From Asterionellopsis glacialis (taxonomy: Eukaryota > Bacillariophyta > Plagiogrammaphyceae > Rhaphoneidales > Asterionellopsidaceae), in NCBI GenBank assembly GCA_014885115.2, contig WKLE02002027.1, positions 6,583 to 51,597 of the forward strand: a DNA stretch of 45,015 nucleotides, written 5' to 3'. Under the pieces are notes generated by a model, which was not told where the DNA came from, searched no databases, and was given only the letters and a program-made list of their open reading frames with translations. Positions 1-12,800 of the stretch are shown piece after piece. The position numbers and the translations under genes are program-made. The stretch's first letter is position 1. Each line of letters begins with the position of its first letter.

Positions 1-149
1 TAACTTGAAGTGATGAGTGTGATGTCTGTTGAAAATCTTGTTTGCTAGATATTTAGAATATATCAGGTGGAAGTATGATTGTTTTTCTATCAAAATGTGT
101 ACATTGTACGGTACTTCCAGAATAGTGAACTCTTGATAGCTAGTAGAGA

Positions 150-176
150 GGACTCTAGAGACCCTCTCTAGAGTCC
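150..176. repeat. 11-bp perfect inverted repeat
   Basis: GGACTCTAGAG at 150-160 is the exact reverse complement of CTCTAGAGTCC at 166-176, leaving a five-base loop. More CTCTCTAG/CTAGAGAG arms follow directly, up to about 230. The repeat belongs to the TCTAGA-centred palindrome family found in several 5' flanks of this window. Confidence 0.8.
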
Positions 177-349
177 TACGGGTACGACTCTAGAGAGAGG
201 TCCTCTCTAGACTAGCTAGAGAGAACTAGACTACCTGTAGCATGTACAGTTAGGAGGGGGGGGGAGGGGTGGCTGCGCCCACTCTTGGCATGTGTGTTGT
301 TGTCAAGAAACTGTACCAGGTAAAATAATAGAAAACGGGGGGATGTCGT

Positions 350-365
350 CTCTCTCTAGAGAGAG
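350..365. promoter_or_regulatory. CTCTCTAGAGAG palindrome, 5' of the giant gene
   Basis: A 16-bp perfect palindrome, CTCTCTCTAGAGAGAG, about 400 bp before the start codon at 762. The same 12-bp core is found upstream of the oxygenase gene and the exonuclease-ATPase gene, and a 10-bp core lies upstream of the F-box gene. A promoter role is inferred from this recurrence only. Confidence 0.4.
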
Positions 366-761
366 TAGAGAGCCTCTCTACTTGTACTCAATAGAGAATA
401 CTGTACCCAAAGGAAAACCTTAACCCGAGTTAACCCTAACCACCAAACATCAGACCAAAACCCGACTTAGGTTGTTGTTAACCCTAATCATTTGGAAAAA
501 TCATTGCTCAAGAGTGAAGTGGCTTATTATTTTTAAAAGAGTGGCAGACAGTCGTGCTGGGATAACATCCCGGATCGCGTCCAAGAGAGAGTAGAGAATT
601 CACGCACACACAAGCACGTCAACCGTCGGTGAGACGGCATTGCTGCTTTTGCTCATGAGAAATAGTTCCTGCATTGAAGACGATCAGTAAATTTTCCTCC
701 CCCCAATTACTAGGCTGAAGTGAAGCGTCCACTAAAAAATATAAGAAAGAAAGGAGACAAG

Positions 762-3700
762 ATGAACTCTGAATTGGAAGCAATTATGAAACGTCGGCGT
801 CGGAAGGCAGACGGATTAAAATCTCCATCACAATCACCTAATCCTCATCAATCTTCGTCACGAAATCGTTCATTGCCATCTTCAAATGCTGTTAATTCTA
901 CCTCAACTAATAATGAAGAAACCAAGAAAAAATTGGGAATTCCCTTTTTACATACAATGGCACCCCCGCCTCCACCGCCTCCTCCTCCACGCCCACCACA
1001 ATTGCCTCCAACCTATATCGTCGACAATAGTGCGATATCAGCATCAGCATCATTATCACCGACGACGATAACGACCGCACCGAATCCCTTGAAAGCAAGA
1101 TTGGTACAACGTGAACAAGAACCTTACGCCGAAGCGATGATGGACAATGACAATAGTACAAGTGGTGGTGCTGCTGATAATTCGAATGATGAAAATCTTG
1201 TAGAAGACGAGGATGACAATAACTACGTCAACAATTATGAAGAAACAGAAACCATTGATAACATGGCTTCCGCTACTACGATAGAGGGTAACTTTGAGCT
1301 GGAAGAAACTGACGAATTGATGATACCCATGCAACTGACTCCTTCTTTTGATTTAGACGAAGTTCCAGCTGAAGTTTCAGGCCCCGAATCTGAGCCTGAG
1401 CCTGATGTTGATGCCCACACTGAATTATCTGATGAACCCGAACCCGACCACGATCCAATCAACAATTTATTTATGACCAACCCGGAGCCATCAAATTCTT
1501 TTTTTGATGACGACCAACACGAGGAAAAATATGGTGCTTCGGAGCAATATGTGAATGAGAACAACAACAATGACAATGGAAACAACAGCTCTGGTGAAGA
1601 TGGTGTTATTGTACAGCAAAAGCCTGATGAAGAAGGACAAGCTTTGAAACCGCCACCTTATACTTATCGATTCACAGAAGAAGAGGTAGTAGCAGCAGCA
1701 GATGGATCAATATCTTATATTTCTTCTGATGAAGACGAAGAAGGTGCATATTACCAAAGTAGCCATGATCAGCGACGGCAATACCACACCGCTGCAGAAC
1801 AAGAGAGTAAAGAAGAACAAACTCATGACAATTCTGCAGGATCCAATGACGATACGACAAGTCAATCTGTACTGGACGATGTTGCGGTTGAATATGAACC
1901 ACCACCTGCTTTCGATCTCACTGCCTTTTCATCAACTATGCAATTTCATGAACAAGAAGAACAACAACTTCAGGTAGAACAGGATATGGCACCAATAAAG
2001 GACTTTCCTGTTCAGCCGAATCCAACTTTGACATGGCGATCTTCTACAAAGTTTGAACAGCAACATAGCGCCTATACAATATCATCCAAACCGATCATCA
2101 ACCCCATTACTGGCAACATGATTGTTTGCCGGCGCAGTAAATCCAACAACAACAGAAATGATTATGAATTATGCGAAATTGATTTAAGTAACAATTGTGT
2201 CATGGCATCTACCAACATATTATCATCCCAATTTCGTCAAAAAGTGTCAACGACTCATGGTGCGATTGTCACAGGAATTGCATCTGTTGAAGGTATCGCA
2301 GTTGGTACACATCGGTCCATGACAACGTCGTCCTCACATGGGGGAGGGTCCTCCACCATTACTCGGGTTCGTGTGGCAGCTATCTTGAAGATGTATCAGC
2401 TGTCCACCACGTCCGGTGTGAAGAACAGTGGAGAGATTGAACAACAGCTACATCCAATTATGGCTGTGTGGCAATGGGGGTATGCAACTACTCAAGGTAA
2501 CAGTTCAATTTCAGTCCAATCATTATTGCACTTACCAGTAACAAGCAATGGCGAATGTCAATACGACCCTTCGACTCTTGCGATCGCCGATGGAATTTGT
2601 TTCTTGGGTGGAACATACAGTAAAACATCCGCGCCTTGTATTTTTATGACAAAAGCAACTACTCTAGGAGCTGCAACTGTCGCGACCAACAACAGGAGCA
2701 CCAACCATAGCAATGTAAACTCCTCTTCTGTATCTTTGTCATGGTCAACTGCTATTGTTGGACCACCGAAATCCTCTATATCTACTATGTCCATTGTGAA
2801 TCATTCATCTGTTTATCTGGCTGTGGCGCTCGATGTTGGATCAGTCGCTGTCTGGGCTTTGGAAACAAAAGGCAACAAGGCAAACTCCAAAAACTCAATG
2901 GCGTCGTCGCCAACATCATCGCTTTCCCTGAAACGAATTCGTCGACTAGATCCAGCAACCACCCCAATGGGAAAGCCAACTAAAATGCATTTGAATCATG
3001 CGCGTGACGAGGTTTCTTTCGATAATGCTACTCCCCCATCACAGCATGGCAAAGCCATTCATCTCGATTGGGCATCAACTGGACTTCCAGGTGGTGACAG
3101 AAACAGTCGCGCCAAAAAGACTTCGTCTCTATTGATGTTAGCCGTCACTTATTCTTCCAATAGTATGGCAATTTTCAATTTATCATCCATGTCGACAGCA
3201 TTTAAAACGAATAGTCAGCTGCAAGAACAACCGCCAGATGATGTGGTAGAGGTAAAGCCTTTCGCATATTCGTGGTTTACGGAGGAGGATGCCATTGACG
3301 ACAATGATGAGAATACAGAGGAACCAAGAACGGATAAAAAATCAAGCCTTGCAGGAGCGTCATGGATTAGTCTTGGGCCACATTGTAATCCCTGCCTAGT
3401 CCTACTGTTTACTACTGCTACTACAGGTAACAAAGCCAAAAGTACTCTTGGGTCACCAGAATCATCGCGCCTCCTTTTGGGTGCAATTGATTTACGAGGG
3501 AGTTATAGCGTAAGCAACGATGGCTCAGATTCTAATTCTGGCAGCAGGACTCGGCCTTTGGTTATTCTGTGCAACACCAAGCTCTCTTCTTTCCTCCCTA
3601 CAACCTCCGACCAAGAAATTTCTTTGTTCGGCCTGTTGACATTCGATTCCATCAGTTCTGTTGTCTACTATCTGAATGGGAACATGATAGCATTGAGCCC

Positions 3701-6700
3701 ATATCTTTTTTCTTCGACATCTCAATCACTAACTTCCTCGACGCCGTCGTCTCAATCATTGGCAACAGAAGAGGATGATAAATTGGTATCCTTTCTTCGT
3801 CGACCTGTAGGATCGGCACCATCGGGCGTAGATTCGGCGGGTTCTATCTCCTGGCAAGATGCATCAAGTGACGACGAAGGTGTGCTGTCTATCTTTACGG
3901 TGACCCAATGTCAAGAGTATTCGGGCGATGAACATCAATGGATGCCTCCCATACAAAGACATTGGTTATGCCGAACTATGGCGGGAGACACGAAAAGTCG
4001 CACGAAGTCGACGAAAACGTCGGCTACCAACAACAGCAATTTCGGAGTGAATTCTACCGGTGGGAGTTCTTCGACCGTTGTTTGCGAACTCAAATGGAAC
4101 CGAGAGCTTGATAGCCGCGAAGGCAATGCATTTCAACCTCACAGGATAGTAAGGTGTAAAAATAGTGGTTATGCTGCAATTTTAATTGGTCCAGCGCTAG
4201 GTAGTGTTGAATCGATCAACTTTGATGGAGAAGGTGGTTTGGCTATCAATCCTACTGGTGTAATTATGGTGGATACACATACATCGGGGGAATCGACAAC
4301 GCCAATTGTCGGCTGTTACGAAGGTCGCGATGCAGTCTTCTTAGGGAAAGGAAACGATGGAGGGGCTCGAGCACTCGTACTATCTACAGATGGTACAAGT
4401 ATTCGATTACTAACTTGTCCAGCTAAAAATAGCATTGAAAAAGGTGCCCAATCGTGGGAACAAGTAGGCCCAGCATTACGCCCCTTCCTCGGAGCCTTAC
4501 CGGAAAATGATTACGTTGAGTGCCATCGCTTGTTTCGGGTTTCGGCGGGATCCTGGTCAGGACTTGTACTTGTTGGTCGAAGAGTGCGAGATGGACGCAC
4601 GTGCATTTGTGCTGGGTCGCTAATTGATCCCATTGAGTCTCAAAAAGAAGATGGCTGGTCTCAAATGCTGCCTTTTATAGAATCAGATGAGTCGGCCATG
4701 TGGCTGAAAGCAGACGAGGATGTCGTATCTCTTACAGAATTACCAACCTTTGAAGATGGACGCAGATGCATCGCTATTGCAACCCAGCTTCGTGTCATCA
4801 TTGTTTCGGACTCTCTCCAGGTTGTAACGGAAACTCCAGCTAGACTGTCTTGCTCATCGCTTGCTTGGTTAGGATCGCAAACAATTGCTTTCTGTACTAC
4901 TGACTTGAAAGTAAGGTACTTGTCTTGTCTTGAAGGTGAATACTCACAGGGTCTTTTGTCGACTCTTCCTTTATCAGCGCACGAAGTTTCATCCTTCATG
5001 CTACTGGGGGTGCGTCCTGATCGTTTAATATATTCTCTGGCCAATCGCGGAGTACGACTGGTGTATAATATTGAAAAGAAAGGTGCTCAAAACCAATTCT
5101 TGTTGCCCAATCCAGCAACAAAGCCTCTCCTCCTATTGGAACCGTTATTATGCAACGCCTTGTGCGAACGTGATGACCAAAAGCAAACCAATGCATTGCT
5201 TCGCATCGTGGTGGAGAAGTTCGGACGGAAAGTAGCATCGTTAGCACATAGTGACGACGAGGGTATAACAAATCTTGGACAAGGATTGACAAGCAAGATA
5301 TATAAGGTGTTGTCCGTGTACGGCTTCAAGTATGTAGCATCTTGGTTATTAACTGGGACAGTTGGCTTTGAGCGCTCGTCGAACTGCAAAATCCTGCCAT
5401 CATGGGTGCCGATGCCCTCAAAAGCCCATGCTGCCATCAACGAAGATGCTCTTCTTCAAATCATTACTAATGGTGATCAATACTTTTCTGATTACGTCAA
5501 GTCTCCTGATCAAAGTATGGCATCGACATTACCACGAACGAGTGATCCTTCGGCTCTTTTCTGTAGAAGATTCGCCAAGAATGCTCTCGCCGAAGGCAAC
5601 ATAGCTGGTGCGCTCAAGCTTCTGGACGTCGCGGGATCTGAGTCAACCGATCGTGACATTTTCTATCTAATCATGTCGCTACAGTCGGATCCGTTTGCAG
5701 ATATTACGAAGGTTTTAGCATCTTTGAGTGGTACAAATGACGATGGTAGCAATCCAAGAAGTGTTTCCTGCTCTGGTAGTACTAGCTGCTTGGCAGCTGT
5801 CGCTTTGGATTTGAAGAAACGACAAGTAAATGGTAAAGTTCCTGTGGAAGAAGGAGAGTGCGAAGCAATCCAAAGTTCGAACAGATGGGTCAGACAGCTG
5901 GCTCCTTCGGTACAGCGTGCCTATCGAACACAACGGTCAAGGCACCGTTTGATTGGAGAGAATGCTTTCAATCAAGCTCTTGCCGGTCTCAGCAAACCGA
6001 AGGAACTGAATGTCTGGAGTGTTCCCTTTAACGAGTCAAAGCATTTCTGGTAAGCAAGGAATCTGTGCGGCTATGTTTGATTCCAGAGAGTGTCGAATTA
6101 CTAACCTCTATTTTTTCCTTTGTATTTCAAGGAACAAGGGACCCTCCGGGGAAAAAGAAAATCTTTTACTTTTAGATAGGATGGAAGAGTGGCTTGGCCG
6201 ACATCGTCCTTCCACATTAGGAAAAGAGGGAGCTGCTGCGGCATTGGAACGAGGAGAAAAGACTTTAGCGGATATTCTTTCTAAGGCAAATGACTACGAC
6301 GACGCTTCTTTTGGTGAACATAGCGACGATGAGGATAATGTTAGAGAGGGATGGATCGAAGGTATCGGAGAAGGCCGAACGGACGAAGACAATCTCTCGG
6401 CGTACTTCAGAATGTCAGAAGGGGCAGGTATGTGGTTTTGTTGTGTACCTTTTTTTCTCAAAGACACAAAGGCTCGTTTACTCATGAAGTTATTGGTTTT
6501 GGCAACTCAGATGATGATAGTTCGTGGAGAACAGAGGGGTTCAGAGATCTTACAAGATTTCAACACAAGGCAGTTATCATAGCGACCCAAGAATCTGATG
6601 TATCAGTTCAAATAACTACTTCTGGTGTAGACGAAGGCGAGCCAGGGAAAGTAAAGACCCTCTACGATCTCGTTCTCAACGAAAGCGGGAACAGCAATGC

Positions 6701-9095
6701 TCTATCGGGACTGGTTGTTGAAGTCAAGCGCGGAGGAAGTCTTGATATTGGTATCCTGCATGATGCCATTCATGAATCAAGGAAAAAATGTTCCATAGAG
6801 TTCTGGTATCATTTGCCACAACATATTCCCGAAGAATTGGTAATAATGAAAAGATCTATAAAGGGTCCAGGAGATGAGCTTGCTTCACTATGTCAGGCCG
6901 CTGAGAGAGACGGTCTTTTATGGGAGTTAGTAGTTCTACCCTCTGGTACCTTGGAATTTCGCTGTTGTGGTGGCTCTTCAATGTCATCCGAAGGTGCAGG
7001 TGAACTGCAAAACGAAACTGGTAGGGAATTGCTCGACTTCGACAACACTTCTGTAGTCATTCCCGAGTCGGAAGGAAAGGTTTCTCTTCAACGAGAAGAC
7101 GGTACTGGAGGGTGGAATCACGTTTGCCTCGTCTTTTCTAGTAGAGGTGCTGAAGACCCCGCTGAATGTTCAGTCACCTTGGTAATGAAAGGGATTCAAG
7201 TTGCGTCAGAAGTGCTGTCATTTATTCCACCAGATTTGAAAGATTCGGACTTGACTGATATGACACGAATTGACCAAGCCATGGACGAGTCCGCTTTGGT
7301 GTTTGGTGCTTCTCCGGCTGTTACTTTGCGGTTTACAGAAATCCGAGTTTGGAGTTGTGAGAGAAGTATTTCCGAAATCAAATCAATGATGTATGAGTAC
7401 CTTCAAGTAGCCGAGACAAAACGTAAGTTTAAAGTTAAGATCAGGAACAAACGTGGAGAGAATGCTCAAAGTTTGCAAGAAAAACGCAGCGGTTTGCTTC
7501 CACCGCCGGTGACAGGGAGAAGGCTGCCTCAACCTGAACAAAAAAAGCGAAGCTTACTGCCACCTCCTCGTACGTCAACAAAACGTGGCGAAACGACTAC
7601 CAACGAAATATCAAAACCTACCAGCCCTCTGGCAGATCAGACTTCTGAATTTGATTCATTGTTCGATGAGTTCAGTAAGTTGCACTTTAAGAGTTTGAGA
7701 GAAAGTAATACAAAGGATACAAAAGCAAGCCCGGAGAAACAATCGCGACAGGGCATCAATTCCAGTGTCTCCTCCTCCCACAATATTGGGGACTTTTCTC
7801 TAAGCGTTGATCAAGAGGACCGCAAAGAAGAAAAGCCGACTAAAACTGAAGAGATTCGTCGGGAAACCTCTGCTGTACCGCATAAATCAGAATTTTCAGA
7901 AAGCTTCTTACCAGACCAGCCATCTTCAGAAGTATTCGAATCGGTTTTGCTATCAAAACAAGTCCGAACCAGTGCAGCTGCTGCACTAGTGAGGGGGCCA
8001 CCGGCAACACGCCATTTTGGTGGAAATCGCGGTGGCCTAGCGAAGAGCTATTCCGAAAGTAACGAACGCTTTGGCGTTGGTGCTATTGCTATTTGTGGAG
8101 CAGAGAAGACCGTTGTGTATAAACACGGCCAAAATCCACCCGGCAAAACGTATCCCATCGGTGCAAGTGGGGCTGTGATAAGCGATGCAATCAATGGAAG
8201 TGAATATCTTTGCTGCTTTCTTGCAAAAGAAAAGCGCATGGTTGTGTTTGAATTGTCAGAAAAGACTGTTGTTGTCGAGCTACAAATGACAACAAAATTG
8301 AATTTCTGGAGGTATATGCCTCCTCAAGGGCATGGTGGTTCGCTGATTTTTACTTTGATTACTCCAGTTGGAGGATTCCACTGGATGCCGTTGGATGAGT
8401 CTCCACGACCTGTTCAAGTGTTTAAACGAGGGCCCGACTTGCAAGGGAAAAAAATAATTACGTATGAAGAGGGAGGTACGAATGGATTGCTTGGCGCAGA
8501 TGTTCGTTCGACGGTAGCGCTGTTGCTGGCGTCCATTGCATCCACAGGAACCCCTGTGGAAGCCTGGATAATGCCACTCGGGCGAGATTCACACGCCCTG
8601 TGCATTTCAGACGATGTTTTGGGGGCTGCGTTTCTGCGGCCAATCGAAGCGGTAGATGAACAGTTTCTTCCGTTGGTGGTTACAGCGAAACAAAAGGGAG
8701 ATTCTCAAGTTTCTCTAGAAATTCTCCCCTTGATCGAAGAAGCATCAATAGGAGCAATTGTTATTGGCGAAGTGTTAGCAAGTATTTCAATAGATCTAAG
8801 TAATGCTGACATCGCTGATTCGCCTACACTTGCGATGGGTACATGGCCGGAGGTGATTTGTTGCTGTATTGAACATATTGTTGTGGTAGCCATCAGAAGG
8901 AGCGGAGTAGTTGTTGCCTACCGCTTCGACGGCAATTCGCTAGAAATGATAGAAGCTTATCCTACTGGCCACTATATTGTCGATGTCGCGCTTCGGCTCG
9001 GCAAAGAAGGTGGTACGATCGAAATTGTAATCCTTAAAAGTGACAACAACAACCTCAAGGACGGTCGAGTGGTTTCTATCACTATTAATCTTTGA
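762..9095 (+). CDS. Giant beta-propeller / LamG-like protein, 2735 aa, function unknown
   Basis: Three exons are read as 762-6049, 6132-6427 and 6472-9095. Introns 6050-6131 and 6428-6471 are GT-AG and preserve the frame, giving 2735 residues. The start is the ATG at 762; the frame is open to a GTG at 720, which is not a likely eukaryotic start. Residues 1-400 are disordered, with polyproline near 66-84 and many Asp/Glu/Asn. About 430-1450 is rich in beta strands, compatible with WD40-like propellers. About 1450-1860 is helical. About 1968-2171 looks like a LamG/concanavalin-A fold, ending in the typical 'EIRVWSCERS' pattern. After a charged linker, 2388-2735 is again beta-rich. I do not recognise a named orthologue. 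A coat-like or scaffold role is possible but untested. Exon 2 and the 44-bp second intron are inferred from frame continuity. Confidence 0.75.
6050..6131 (+). other. Intron 1 of the giant propeller/LamG gene
   Basis: The 5' site GTAAGC directly overlaps the apparent stop of the first exon frame, and the 3' site follows TTTGTATTTCAAG. Splicing joins TG to G and rebuilds a Trp codon, so the protein continues as FW-NKGPSGEK in the next frame. The length is 82 bp. Confidence 0.8.
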
Positions 9096-9686
9096 GAGGA
9101 GCGATCGTACAGAAAAGTTATCATATGAGATTGCTAGTCTGTAGTACCGTGCTGGCATGTCCTAAGATATAAAGTTATCCATGCTGAGTTGAGAAGCAAA
9201 AAAGATGGTAAAACTTATTTTATATGTTCGAGATGTATTGTACGGAATATTTAAAATGATAGAACATTCTAATTTCCTTCCTTACGCAAGCGAATCGAAT
9301 CGCATTTATCTATAAGAAGGTATTCTTCAATTACAGGAAGGAAATCGCCTGTCTTCGATGGAAACCTTGGATGTAAGTTAGGTCTCTTCTTGGATTCAAT
9401 GTATACCCTTCTTCTCCAGTGCAGGAAGAATCGTTGACATCTGATCCGTCATCATCGCTGTTCTGTTGGACAAGTTCGTTTTCGCTCGGTCTCTGCACCT
9501 TGTTTTCGATTTCACTAAGACTAAAGTCTAGTCCTGCTGCATGTAGGATCTAGGGCTCTAGGCCTGAGGACCTAGGCACACCTCTTACCTCCATCCGTCT
9601 ATGCGCTAATACACAAATCAACTGCGATTGCAACAAATCTAGGACTAAAGAACACCTCAAGTCTATTTCTTCCGAAGTAACCAGTC
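9096..9686. other. Tail-to-tail intergenic region
   Basis: This lies between the 3' ends of two convergent genes and presumably carries both 3' UTRs. A short CTAGG/CCTAGG-rich stretch lies near 9535-9580. I see no RNA gene and no convincing open frame. The part nearest the receptor gene (9687-9842) is described separately because it looks coding. Confidence 0.5.
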
Positions 9687-9842
9687 CTACCTTGGTTTAG
9701 GTCGAGCTTGCAAGGAGTGGTAGGACTTTGGTTCGCCATCACGTCTGATTTCATTTACAAGTAGATCTTCCTTTCTTCTCGTTCCAGTAATTATTATGCC
9801 ATCAGGCCAAATGAACTTTCCACTATTGTTGTCTACAAGTTT
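9687..9842 (-). other. Probable out-of-frame C-terminus of the Cache receptor gene
   Basis: Directly after the receptor's stop codon (TTT TAA, 9841-9846 on the minus strand) a +1 shift opens 51 codons, ending at a TAG (9687-9689). The sequence looks like real protein: it begins KLVDNNSGKFIWPDG and ends YHSLQARPKPR. Dropping one T from the TTTT run restores continuity. The alternatives are a sequencing or assembly indel, an allelic frameshift, a programmed +1 shift at UUU-UAA, or a 31-bp GT-AG intron (9832-9862). Confidence 0.6.
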
Positions 9843-12800
9843 AAAATCTTTCCATAGTCACACCTCCGTAAATGAAGCTCCCATCGTCGTGCAGACCATT
9901 CATCAACGCACCCACCCATTCAAAAGCTTTGCTTATTTCAGAAGAGCTACCTGAAGCGTCTAAGAAATACGTGTTTTCTGCCGACTCACAAAAATCCTTA
10001 TAAAATGCCACATATTCCGAATCGACTTCTATGCCAATGATTATAAGATTCACGGGCCCGCTAGTTTCCTTGTTCAAATCAGAAAGTAGAGAAACAGCAG
10101 TTAACATTTGGCGTTGATCTGGCGCGCCCATCGCTGCGGTCGCAACAATCCATGTAGAATCATTATCTTCTGTGGAATCGGCATCCACTAGCTGTTGGAT
10201 TAAGTACTCCAGAGTGGCAAAAACTCCACCTCTGGTATCAGCAGCTTTTTCGTGTGTTGCCTCCATTACACGAGTTAAGAATGAGCCGTCGTCTTGCGAG
10301 GCGTTTCCCTTTTGTCCGACCTGAATATCTGGGGTACCCACGATATCACTGCACACAATAATTCCAATGATGTCTTGAGTTGAGCATTTTTCATCATAAA
10401 ACATCATCAAATTCTTATTTGCAACTTGAACTAGGTCATTGCGATTGCATTGGTTGTGGCCTATGCAAAAAAAAACATTTCTCTTCATTCCCAAAGAGGA
10501 GAGTGTTTTACAGCGATATGACACAGTCGCCAGATCGTCTTTGACATCTTCTACAGCATCAGGATCCCAGTTTGGAATACTATTTGGGGTGATTTTATGT
10601 AGCAGTGTTCGCAGAGCTTTCGAAGCACCAGCAAAAGGACGTTCGAGTATGTAATCATCTTCAATTAGCATACGCAGACCAATCCGTGCTGCCTCATAAG
10701 CATTGTCAATACAAAGCTCGTATCTAATAACTGTGTCTTCGAGCTGTTGCAGCCTTCCAATCCGACTAATGTTCTTGAATAAAGGAGAGGGAGTGTTCCA
10801 CGCTACGAAAAGTTCGTGCTCTGCCTCATCGATTAAGTCCCTTACTCCCCAAACATCTTCGACGCCATCTTCCAAGAGTATTTCAACCAATCCACGTAGC
10901 CTTCTTATTGTCTTTTCAAAATAATCGACACAGCATATCTCTTCTGGAATGCTTCTTATACTAAGTTCTTGGGCTTCTTTATCCAGTCGCTTTGCAGCTT
11001 TTAGGTCTTCATATCCTAACCCTTCCACATTTTCCGGGGCGCACGGATCGTTTCTTGTAAGGAAAAAGAACAATGCCCGATTGAAACGGCGATTTGCCAA
11101 TTGATCTGCATATCGCGCCTTAGAGCTATCAGTACCCGACCGGGCAACTTTTAAGTAATGCTTAGATGCCATGTCGATGGATTCGTCGTAACATTGCCGA
11201 CAAAGATTCCAAATACACCGTTCGTCAATTGTGCAACAGCCCGATCTTCGGTTTTTTTCTTTGTACATAGATAGTAGAGTGTTTCCCAGATTGTTTGAAG
11301 CAATTGAAATCGCTTTATGGTCATTCAGCCTTCGGAAAAGGAGAAGTGCATCGTTAAGAAACTTGTAAGCTCTTGACAAGTTTCCAGAGAAAAATGCTGT
11401 ATTTGAAAACCGCACCACCTTGTGAAGCTTTGCAAATGAATTATATACATGGTTGACTTCTCGGGAACCACCTTCCATTGGAGGAATATTATCAGTGATC
11501 ATTCTTGAATTAATATTCTGGACAACCCCAAGTAATATGACTACGGAACTGGTTATTGATATTGCAACCTAACAAGAACAGTTCAAACAAAAGTAAGCTA
11601 CTGAAGCTATGTACAGAGAAGAATAGATAATACGATATCACAAACTTACGTAGGAAACGATAAACGATGATATCGCTGATACCACCACAATAAGCACGAC
11701 AACTGTAATGGTAGCTATACTGAGGTCAGTTTCAATGTCATCCCGGTATTTATTAAACGCGTTCTCTAGGTCATCTGTCTGGACTGCAAAACCAACAGAA
11801 TAAACAAGAGTTCTTGACACTTTCACTCCACTTGAAAAGTTGGACGGGTTGAGCGAGAGCAAAGACCTGGCATATACCGGTGCGTACACAATAAAAATTG
11901 TTTCGTTTTCACCATTTCGTGCCGCTCGAGTAAAAGTCGTTTTGGAACTATCGCCTTGTTTCATGGCTGTAAGAACTGTTCTGTTGAATTCATTTCGATT
12001 GGTTGAAGCAGGTGTATCATACGGTAGGACCAAGCTCTCAAGTGCCGGAGAAGGAAGTTTTGACCTTAGTGAATATCCGGGACCAACAACGGTATTGCCA
12101 CCGAGAGCATCATTTTCAGGTGTAATTAGAATTGGAAACGATGTTTTCATTCTTTCAAAAAAGGTGTCCTTCTCGAGAGAATGGACTATTGCTCCGGGCA
12201 TGAAGTCCACGAGAGCCTGGCCGACATACTCACCTGTGATAGGATTTGCCAACGGAGAAGTTGCAGTAGCGGCAACTACTTCTTTCCTTCCAGCGAATAC
12301 ATATGTTGGGGTAATGTGCAATCCAGTTGAACCCTTTAGTTTGCTCTTTTTCTTTCCCTGGTCATACCAGTCTCGACAACGAGCATCATAACCATACTTT
12401 AGCAATGGACAAAGGTCTGGCCGTATTGAAGCCGCCCCGTTTTCTTTTGTGGATTGAAAGCCGGCAAAGTCCGCTAAAAGATATGAACAACCACTCCAAC
12501 CAATCAACATTCCATCCGCTTCCATGCCAACATATGTCCCGATATGCTTCTCGCCTCCTGAGCTTCTATTGTAATTGTAGATTGGAAACTCCACCACAGC
12601 GAGGGCCGATGATACCCTAACTCGATCGTACGTGGTTGCGTAGCCGGACGCCAGATGCCCCTTATCTGAGCCAGGCATTCTAGCAATATTATCCCACCAT
12701 ACTGTCTCATTTGGAGAAGATGCTGGAGTTGATGCAGTCGTCCGTGCGCCGGTAATTGGGTCTGCATCTTGTCGCTGCCCAGCAAAAGATCTTTTCTGTA

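Larger units (their letters stand above)
1..761. other. 5' flank of the giant propeller/LamG gene
   Basis: No gene is visible. The stretch contains several TCTAGA-centred inverted repeats (145-230 and 350-365), a run of nine G at 256-264 followed by GGGG, one TACCAGGTA (314-322), and two exact copies of GTTAACCCTAA (429-439 and 477-487), which resembles a telomere-type or telo-box motif. It is the presumed promoter and 5' UTR of the gene beginning at 762. No TATA box or initiator can be assigned with confidence. Confidence 0.5.

Noticed and set aside
720..761. Upstream GTG start for the giant gene
   Set aside because: GTG is not a usual eukaryotic start. The ATG at 762 begins MNSELEAIMKRRRRK and is the first ATG in frame.
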